Positions 56,933 through 64,000 of a stretch of 64,000 bases of DNA are shown here, in pieces (position 1 is the stretch's first letter; every line of letters starts with the position of its first letter). The notes beneath the pieces were generated by a model. That model did no database searches. It was not told the DNA's origin and worked only from the letters and a program-made list of their open reading frames with translations. Source of the DNA: Mesostigma viride (Eukaryota; Streptophyta; Mesostigmatophyceae; Mesostigmatales; Mesostigmataceae); NCBI GenBank assembly GCA_009746045.1, contig RPFO01000188.1, positions 358,183 through 422,182 of the forward strand, written 5' to 3'. The position numbers and the translations under genes were made by a program.

Positions 56933-57741
56933 GTAAGTCAACCCTATGAGCATGCTTGTCCCTGCCGCTCATTATGTGCCTGAAGCGTTTCTGGGTGGCT
57001 GCATCAAGGACCTTGCTTGCGCACAATAGCTGTATCACTGGTGATTGCCGTGAATGAAGGACGGAGTTAGGTGGGTTGTTCGTATCTGCCTCTTGTCGTG
57101 TTGTTTGCATGGCTAATCGCAGCTGCAGGCTGTGGCAGGGTGCGCCCGCAGTCGGGCATATTGGCATGTTTCCAGGGGGTGGCGAGGAGTCTCAGAATTG
57201 TTTTTAGAAATAAAAATGCTAGTAAACCGTGACATTGCTTAACTTAGAAACTGTGCAGTTCCAAACTGCGACTGGGTTAATTACTGGGCAAGCAAACCCA
57301 CCGCTGTTTTTAAATGCCCTCAACATTACAATAAAAATGTATTTAGTAAGTCACCTAACTGCATGCCTGTCTGCGGCGATTGCCTGTTAGTATTTATACA
57401 ATCGCAAAGAGGAAGATTGCAGCAGTGAGTTGAGATCATCCTGGTTGGGCTGTTGCTTGCAAGTACGCCGCTTTGAGAGCCAAGCACGTTGATCTGGCCC
57501 CTTTCTTTTCAATATTTCTCATGGCCAACCCCAGCCTGATAAGAGTTACTTTGCTCCTACAAAAGGACTGTGCAGCAGTCGACCTGTAGCTTGTGAAGCC
57601 TTGCTACCGTTGGCAAGTGCATGGTTGTTGGCTGGTTAGGGTTCATGTAAACAAAGTGCATTGGGTTGCCACCCTGGCTCTGCTTCTTACTCATGGCCGT
57701 TGCCACTTCCATGCGTGACGTCCTGCTGTCCGTACCCACAG

Positions 57742-57810
57742 GGACCTGTCCTCTAACAACATGAGTGGCACCATCCCACCTCAGATGGGATCCTTGGACT
57801 CAGGATTTCT
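57742..57810 (+). CDS. LRR exon 21 (23 residues, type II)
   Basis: 69 bases, acccacag / gtgagt (not gtaagt), phase 2-2. DLSSNNMSGTIPPQMGSL then DSGFL. One codon is lost near the end. Confidence 0.88.
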
Positions 57811-58464
57811 GTGAGTCATTTTGCCCATGCCCCCTGCACATGTGCCAGGCATCTCTGGGTGTACCAAGTACAGTTCAGGTTACCTCCATAAACTAATATA
57901 GTGCTTGATACAAAAAGCGACAAAAGAAAAATAGTCTTTGAGTGGCAGAAGCTTGGAGAGACCAATTGGGGACATTATGTTTTTTGAGCAACATCATTCT
58001 TGGTTCAATGATAAATTCCTGAATGAATGACACAATTGGTGTCTTAAGGTTGGCATTTTTCTGAATCTCTGCCTTGGAAGCCGAATGCTGGAGGTTTCAA
58101 AACGGATTAACCCTTCCACACCGCACACCAAGGTTGCATGTGGTTCCGCAACAGCATGCTAGGGCCTTGCTGTAACAACGCGCCCATGTTCGCAAATTTA
58201 ACCAATCCGAACTAAGGAATAAAGTCCCTCTTTCTATGTATGGTTCACAAGGAACCGTACTCACATGCTCGTACGTACTGGTGAAGTTTGACAAGATGCA
58301 ATACGGAAGGGTCCTCAGCTGAGTGAATTTGTGGCCACGTGGATGACAGCCACATGCTAGAAAGCCACTGTGCTTGCTCATGCAGCATGGGTTGCTGATC
58401 ATGGTGCGTACTGTGCTCCTTATTCTCACTTGCGTGCGTGATGTGCTGCTGGTCACTGCCCCAG

Positions 58465-58536
58465 ATACCTGCACAATAATAGCCTGAGCGGCACCATCCC
58501 GACCGAGCTGGGGTCGGCGGCCTTTCTGGGGTCCCT
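58465..58536 (+). CDS. LRR exon 22 (24 residues, type III)
   Basis: 72 bases, tgccccag / gtaagt, phase 2-2. YLHNNSLSGTIPTELGSA then AFLGSL. It shares 'gtgtg.tgctgctggtcact.cccag' upstream with exon 14. It starts with A, so the split codon differs from the other exons. Confidence 0.9.
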
Positions 58537-58926
58537 GTAAGTTAATTTGCTCAGCCAGCTGCTCACGTGCCAGGCCTTGCCAGGTGGCTGCGTGAACAAC
58601 CTCGTTGTAGCCCACGGAGAGCTCGGTGGAAATTGACATGTTGGAGAATGGGGTTGGGTAGGTTAGCACTGCGGCTGCCATGATGCATGCGGCCGACCCC
58701 TGCCCTATAGACATCAGTTGTTCCCACAACAGTGCAGTAGAAAGATCTGTAGCTGACCTGAGGCCGAGGTCATCCTGTTCAGTCTTGGTTCCGTTGGCAA
58801 GTGCATCGCCCTTGGCTGATTAGGGGTCATGTAAGCAAAGTGCATTGAGCTGCCACCCTGGCTCTGCTGCTTACTCCTTGTCGTAACCACTTCCATGCGT
58901 GACACCCTGCTTGTCCGTACCTGCAG

Positions 58927-58998
58927 GGACTTGTCCTCTAACCGCCTGAGCGGCACCATTCCGCCGCGGCTGGGGTCAGTCGCCTTTCTGTGGTCCCT
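58927..58998 (+). CDS. LRR exon 23 (24 residues, type II)
   Basis: 72 bases, acctgcag / gtaagt, phase 2-2. DLSSNRLSGTIPPRLGSV then AFLWSL. Confidence 0.93.
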
Positions 58999-59447
58999 GT
59001 AAGTCAAGTTGCTTATGCCAGTTGCTCACTTTCCAGGCCTTGCCAGGTGGTTGCATGAATGCTCTCGTTAATTGCCCACGATATTTGGGTGGTACTTGAC
59101 ATTATGGAGACATGCAATCGGGTTTTGGCTGCCTGTGACGCTATTGAATGCATTTGGTTATATATTGTGCGTATGGTCGACCTTTTTCAACGGCGCACGT
59201 GGCCAACCGCTGCCGTATAAAAGTCGCTTTGTTCCTACGGAGGAAGAAGTGCAGCACGACCTGTAGCTGATCTAAAGCCGAGGTCATCCTTTTTTGCCTT
59301 GCTGCTGTCGGCAAGTTCATCGCTCTTGGCTGGTTCCTAGGGTCATGTAAACAAAGTGCACTGAGCTGCCACCCTGGCCCTGCAGCTTGTTCCTGATTGT
59401 TACATACCACTTAATCATGCGTGACACCCTGCTGTCCGTACCCGCAG

Positions 59448-59519
59448 GGACCTGTCCTCTAACCGCCTGAGCGGCACCATCCCGCCGGAGCTGGGATCTT
59501 TAACCTCCCTGGGATTCCT
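59448..59519 (+). CDS. LRR exon 24 (24 residues, type II)
   Basis: 72 bases, acccgcag / gtaagc, phase 2-2. DLSSNRLSGTIPPELGSL then TSLGFL. It differs from exon 19 at a single residue (R for S). Confidence 0.94.
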
Positions 59520-60254
59520 GTAAGCTATTCTGCTGTACCCCCTGCTCACATGCCAGGCATCCCTGGGTGTACCAAGTACAATTCAGATCACCTCCACTAA
59601 CTAGTATATCGTTTCATATAAAAAGCAAGGGGAAAGTGTAGTTGTTTTTGAGTGGACAGAAGCTTGGAGACCAACAGGGAACATTATGTGGCTTTAACAA
59701 CATTATTCTCCATTCACAACTCGCAAGGTTAAACTCATGAACGAATGACAGAGGGAACCAGGTAGTTTGAGGTTGGCCTTTTCCTGAATCTCTCGTATGA
59801 AAGCCGGGTGCTGGAGGTCAAGAAACCCGGAAAAACCCTAGTACAGCGTAGTTGGAGATCCCCAGCTGCATGCTAGCGCGGCACTTGCCTTTGCCCTTGA
59901 CATGCATGCTGAGCTGGCCACAATAATTGCCAGTTGGACCGATAAAAACTAAGAGCCTAATCACGGTGCTCGCTGTGTATAAAGCAGAGTCGTGATTTCG
60001 CCGTTGGTGCGGTGTGTTCAACTTCGCCTGATTGCGAAGTCTCAGTTTCAATAGCAACGAACGGGGCAGCGGCAGGACCTTATGGCGAGGTCATGCCTTT
60101 TGGCCATGCAAGCATTCGCAAGTGCATCGCCTCTTGCTTGATGAGGGCGCCTAGCCATGGGAGCGCTGAGGCCCACACAACCTTGCATTTTTGCTGCCTC
60201 TGCTTGCCTTGGTGACACCTGTATGCGTGATGCACTGCTTGTGCCTATGCTCAG

Positions 60255-60341
60255 GGACATCTACAATATTGTCAAGGTGCAAGACGAATACGATGATGAA
60301 ATCCCACCTCAGCTGTGGTCGTTAGCCTCCCTGGGTGGGCT
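60255..60341 (+). CDS. Divergent LRR exon 25 (29 residues, type I)
   Basis: 87 bases, atgctcag / gtaagt, phase 2-2. DIYNIVKVQDEYDDEIPPQL then WSLASLGGL. Its start (DIY..VK) matches exon 20, and its end matches a normal LRR. The acidic stretch QDEYDDE is inserted where LSGT would be. It bridges the normal repeats and exon 20. Confidence 0.78.
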
Positions 60342-61169
60342 GTAAGTCAACCCTATGAGCATGCTTAGTATGTGCCGCTCAGTATGTGCCTGAAGCGTTT
60401 CTGGGTGGCTGCATCAAGGACCTTGCTTGCGCACAATAGCTGTGTCATTGGTTAATGCCGTGAAGAAAGCATGGAATTTGGCAGGTTGGGCATTTCTACA
60501 TGCTTCTTGTGTTTGCGTGGCTAATCGCAATTTCCGTGTGTGTCAGGGTGCGCCTGCAGTTGGGCATATTGGCATGTTTCCCGGGGGTGGCGAGAGGTCT
60601 CAAAAACGTTTGTAGAAATGAAAATGCTAGTAAACCGTGACAGTTGCTGAACTTTGCACAGTTCCAAAGTGCGACTGGGTTTGCTACCGGGCAAGCGCAC
60701 CCACCGCTGTTTGTAATGCCCTTAACATTGCAATAGAACATCTGTTGGGTGGGTTGCCTGGATGCGGCAACTGCCTGTTAGTCTTATAAAATGATAGTAG
60801 TACCACTATATAGATTTGCAACCGTAAGCTGAGGTATCCTGTTTGGCCTTGTGCTGTTGCTTGCAAGTACGCCGCTCTTGGCCGATGAGCCAGGCACATT
60901 GATCTGCCCCTGCCTTTTTCTTTCAATGGTTCTCACGGCCAACCCCAGCCCTATAAAACTTACTTTGCTCCTACAGCACGGACCATGCAGCAGTAGGACG
61001 TGTAGCCGACCTGAAGCCGAGGTCGTCGCGTTTGGCCTTCATGCTACCGTTCGCATGTGCATCTCTCTTGGCTGATTAGGGGTCATGCGAGCGAAAGTGC
61101 ATTGAGTTGCCACCCTGGCTCTGCTGCTTACTCCTGGTCGTTACCACTTTTATGCGTGACACCCTGCAG

Positions 61170-61241
61170 GGACCTGTCCTATAACGGCCTGAGTGGCACC
61201 ATTCCACCTCAGCTGGGGTATTTGACCTCCCTGGGATTTCT
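61170..61241 (+). CDS. LRR exon 26 (24 residues, type II)
   Basis: 72 bases, ccctgcag / gtaagt, phase 2-2. DLSYNGLSGTIPPQLGYL then TSLGFL. The upstream tract lost the 'cttgtccgtaccc' block, so 'accctgcag' serves directly as acceptor. It is the last repeat exon in the window; its phase 2 donor requires a further exon downstream. Confidence 0.92.
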
Positions 61242-61704
61242 GTAAGTCATTCTGCCTGTCCCCCCTGGTCACATCCGTGCTATCCTATTCCCAGGGACAA
61301 TAAGGGCATCGATGACCACTGCACCCACGTGTTTACGACCAATTTAATCGGGTCGTGGTCGTAACTGTAATTTGTAGTGCTGCCACTTTGTTCCCGGGGA
61401 TGTCCACCTGGATGTCTGTAGTCTGGAAGCAAATGCAGCACAAAGAGCTGTGGCAACAAGTTATGCACGGCCCTTCCGCTGGGCGACCGGCGTGTAGCAA
61501 GGTATGGGAAGCGCAGTAAATCAGGCTGGGGGGCCATTATGCTAAGACCGGATAGACTTGTAGGACTAGCTTGCCCCTCCACCCAGTGCTCACCATTCCA
61601 TTTTGTTTGGAGGATTTATGCTCAGATGACGCAGTCACGTGTTATTAATAGATTAAATAATGGGATTATCATTTATTAATCTGTAAATCAGTCTGTTCAT
61701 ATCT

Positions 61705-62402
61705 CCATACATTCTTAGCTATTGGTCCGTTGGAGTTCCCTTCCCACCAAGAGAAATACTTTGTTTACAAAAGATGTGCAAGGCTTAAAATGTAGAGCCT
61801 GTACCACACCTTCAAAATCATCGTACAAATCATCATCAGGCTGGTTGTAACACCATGCTGGGGCCCAGCACATATCCCCCAAAACACATGAGTTGTCCCA
61901 CATCCCCTTTCATGGCCACCAAGGCCGTCTGACCAGCCTTGATAGCAGGGATGCACTCCGGCTTGGTCCTCTCCCCTAGCCCCCGTCTTTGCATGCTGCC
62001 ACAGCTCCACCATCGCCCCCGTGTGGCCGCTACGGTTTCCCGGCGGACGCAGGGCGAACCCATCTTCATTCCCCCCGTTAAGGGGGGCAACCTCCGGATC
62101 AGTAAAGGCTGCTCTCATACAAGCCCAGGATCCACCGCCAGCCCCATCCACCCAATGATCAATAGGTGGCTGGGATTTCCCGGCATGCCATTGTGGCGCT
62201 GGGCCCTATAAACTACCGGATGCGTGTGTCAAGCCCCTTGCTTCACGACGCTCGCCTCCGGCCAGGGCTCGCAAATACAGCAGGAAAGACTTTCCATTAT
62301 AAAGATTCCAGGCAATATTGCATAAGGGAACTGCACTCCAAGATAACTCTCCAAAAACAAACATCCCGCATCTCCTTGACCTGGCCAAAGGCCGAGGAGT
62401 AG
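61705..62402 (-). pseudogene. Coding relic related to family D
   Basis: Minus-strand frames: 62388-62206 (MFVFGELSWSAVPLCNIAW then NLYNGKSFLLYL), 62151-61765 (AFTDPEVAPLNGGNEDGF, HTGAMVELWQHAKTGARGED), 62090-61836 (CIPAIKAGQTALVAMKGDVG, GGYVLGPSMV) and 61903-61715 (PDDDLYDDFEGVVQALHF). They look like one broken protein. Two stretches match the peptide of the family D copy at 54.4-54.6 kb (P.IKAG, VLGPS, LM.ICTM..VW). The YNGK block loosely recalls piggyBac transposases; unproven. Confidence 0.4.
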
Positions 62403-62409
62403 TTCTCAG

Positions 62410-63200
62410 TCGAGGGAATCACTATAAAGTCGCAGGCGCCCATGGGGTGTCATCATCGTATATTCAGACCATCGGCACGCCCTGCCCCCTTTTGCCACTG
62501 CCTGTCAGCATATCCCCCTCCGCCTGTGGCTTTTACCACCCAAATGTTGTCCGCACCGTCCTTACAATGCAATTCTGAGGCTCTTTGGCATCACGCCTTA
62601 TGCTAAACGCAGGCTTCCCGGTTTAAGGAAGCGACTCGCATCGCCCTGTGACAAAGGGGTCCTGCCTCACTGGACTCAACATTCGAAGCCACTGCCGACA
62701 CTCCGATCTGGCAGTGTGCCAAGCCGCCGACCCCCGTCGCGCGGCAGATAGGCGATTTTATTCTAGGCCCCTCCACACATGGAGAGGCCGATAGCATCGA
62801 CTAATATTCGGCGCAGCCGCCATAGCGGCCAGCTGACCTTGCCAAGAAACGTTGGCAAGCTGCGAAGCTGAAAAGAGGCCTCCCTACGTCCACTGCACCA
62901 CTCTACGTAGTGAGTGCACATCACAGTTGCACCGCGCCAAGGCGCAGATACATGGTCACTGTGACGTATGTTAGAGCTACCTAGCCCTTCACAAGTGGGT
63001 ACACAAATGGCATGCACCACCACATGCGGCTGGTGCAGTACCCCCGTGACAGGCGCTAGTACCACGCTACCTACGGCAGGTCAGTCCCCTTTGAGCCCGT
63101 TCGCATACCATTTATAATATTAGCAAAGCTCAACAATGGTCACGTGCCAGGCATCTCTGGGTATACAAAGTACAGTTTACTTCACTTTCATCAACTACTA
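62410..63200. other. No recognised gene
   Basis: A 100-codon minus frame (63065-62763) is open but matches nothing I know. A fragment of LRR-intron sequence ('cacgtgccaggcatctctgggtatacaaagtacagtt', about 63139) shows that exon-unit intron DNA reaches here, but no exon accompanies it. Confidence 0.4.
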
Positions 63201-63204
63201 ACGC

Positions 63205-63523
63205 TTCTTTGGTGAGCTCACGCTCATTTCATCTGTGCCTACCCTGCTAAGCTGAGAATGCAAAGCCTTTTAGCAAAAATATTTTTTAATGAGAAATATT
63301 TTATGCTGGCACATTTTCCTAGGTCAGCCCATGTTGGGGCTGACTAGGAAATGTGGATGCATAGGTGGGCTTCCATGCTAGGGAAGCAGGTTGTTTCTTT
63401 TGCCTCCCACCCACCCACCCTGGCAAAAGGGGGTAGAGCAGGGGCACAGCTGCTGTGGTCTGGCCCTGCAAATTCACATAGGTGCTCACCCTAGCATACT
63501 GATGGCGTGTTGCCATCCGGTAG
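63205..63523 (+). mobile_element. Family A element interrupted by a retroelement
   Basis: Runs from 'ttggtgagctcacgctcatttc' through the C-rich junction to 'gccatccggtagacaa', then is cut: the usual continuation 'gtctgtg' is replaced by the A repeat of the split-direct-repeat element. The rest of family A should lie beyond the window. Confidence 0.8.
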
Positions 63524-64000
63524 ACAATCGGATTTCTCTGAAAATAGTTTATTAAACAGCATGCGGGAAAGAAAGGGCCGCCACAACCTTGTGGCTGTAC
63601 ATGCAGAAAGGCTTGTTAGACGAATGGGGACGGCTTGTTGTTTACCGGGGAATCCTACTGGCAACTAGCTTTGCCTTTTGTAAGTCAGGCGCCGTTTGTT
63701 TGAACGGCCGGCCATGTGTTGAATGCTGACGGAAGTTGCGTCAAAAAGCTGTAATAAAATCTGATGTAACCAGCACTCACCAATTGATTGGTGTGCTGCT
63801 TGGTTGGGTAGTGTGTTCAGGGTTGCATTCGAAGAGTACACATGGCCTGACAGCTCAGACGTGTGACAGATGAGCTGGCTGGCTGAATTATTAAATTGTC
63901 AGCGTTTGGATATTTCTGGTTTTGCCGTTTTCCATTTTGACGGTAGGCTTGATAAGCATGGTCGGCGGGTTGTGACCCGTAATTGTTTCTTTGAATGTGC
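63522..64000 (+). mobile_element. 5' end of a second split-direct-repeat element (partial)
   Basis: The plus strand begins tcggatttctctgaaaatag and matches A1/A2 to 'acccgtaattgtttctttga'. It then continues with 'atgtgc', the same bases that follow A1 inside the 40-42 kb element. It is therefore an A1 copy whose interior lies past the window edge. Confidence 0.85.

Larger units (their letters stand above)
7618..61241 (+). other. Gene locus: giant LRR protein gene, one exon per repeat
   Basis: The model has a signal-peptide exon, an LRR N-terminal cap exon and 26 intact single-repeat exons, all on the plus strand and in one compatible frame. Exon lengths of 337 and 151 bases plus 1899 bases of repeat exons give about 795 residues. 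The repeat is the plant-type 24-residue LRR (LxxLxLSSNxLSGTIPPELGSL). Introns hold nested transposons. The last repeat exon exits in phase 2, so at least one more exon must lie beyond 61241; I cannot see it. It could also be two or more tandem genes, but only one cap exon is present. The role is probably an extracellular recognition or scaffold protein (inferred from family). Confidence 0.65.

Noticed and set aside
61241-64000. Kinase or transmembrane exon completing the LRR gene
   Set aside because: No GxGxxG, HRD, DFG or membrane-segment exon is visible on the plus strand; only transposon relics are seen.
1-64000. CRISPR arrays, bacterial operons, rRNA genes
   Set aside because: No regularly spaced direct repeats with unique spacers, no ribosome-binding-site gene strings and no rRNA sequence. 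The window is eukaryotic in character.

Overview
This is a eukaryotic nuclear window, most likely from a green alga. The best guess is a prasinophyte with a large, repeat-rich genome such as Cymbomonas or Pyramimonas; this is an inference, with no marker gene to confirm it. The signs are plant-type leucine-rich repeats (core LSGTIPPELGSL), spliced micro-exons with GTAAGT donors and CAG acceptors, TGTAA close to the end of one reading frame, and a dense mix of algal-type retroelements. Nothing supports a bacterial, archaeal or phage reading.

The backbone is one very long plus-strand gene with parts from about 7.6 kb to 61.2 kb. A signal-peptide exon ends with a perfect GTACGT donor in phase 1. 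A plant-type LRR N-terminal cap exon near 10.8 kb enters in phase 1 and leaves in phase 2. At least 26 small exons follow, each encoding one leucine-rich repeat (mostly 72 or 75 bases, all multiples of three, all phase 2 at both ends). Any exon can therefore join any other, or be skipped, without changing frame. Joined together they give about 795 residues of a secreted or membrane-exposed LRR protein. No kinase, transmembrane or C-terminal exon is visible. The exons fall into three subfamilies by their upstream intron sequence, and a five-exon order recurs, so the gene grew by duplicating exon-plus-intron blocks.

The introns are packed with mobile DNA. (1) A degraded DIRS/Ngaro-like tyrosine-recombinase retroelement lies at 13.3-19.1 kb (minus: gag-like, RT, RNase H, recombinase), with an inverted relic at 19.6-20.3 kb. 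(2) Two members of a second such lineage lie at 29.0-31.9 kb and 35.2-37.9 kb (minus); their two ends, fused together, make a short repeat ('family A') found about nine more times. (3) A non-autonomous element at 40.06-42.20 kb has the split direct repeat order A1-B1-A2-B2; another begins at 63.52 kb and runs off the window. (4) A piggyBac-like TTAA-flanked element lies at 27.8-28.8 kb. (5) There are foldback elements (33.3 and 56.4 kb), a tRNA-like hairpin-flanked repeat (39.4 and 53.6-54.2 kb) and a 'family D' repeat.

Upstream of the gene, 0.8-5.4 kb holds an ORF1-only LINE-like element with a repeated 3' end (a CTCC-CAAC-GGAG hairpin followed by a TAAT-rich tail). A 5-base satellite lies at 5.4-5.96 kb and a gag-like relic at 6.1-6.5 kb. 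The last 2.7 kb holds relics of an unrecognised coding element and the right-hand retroelement end.
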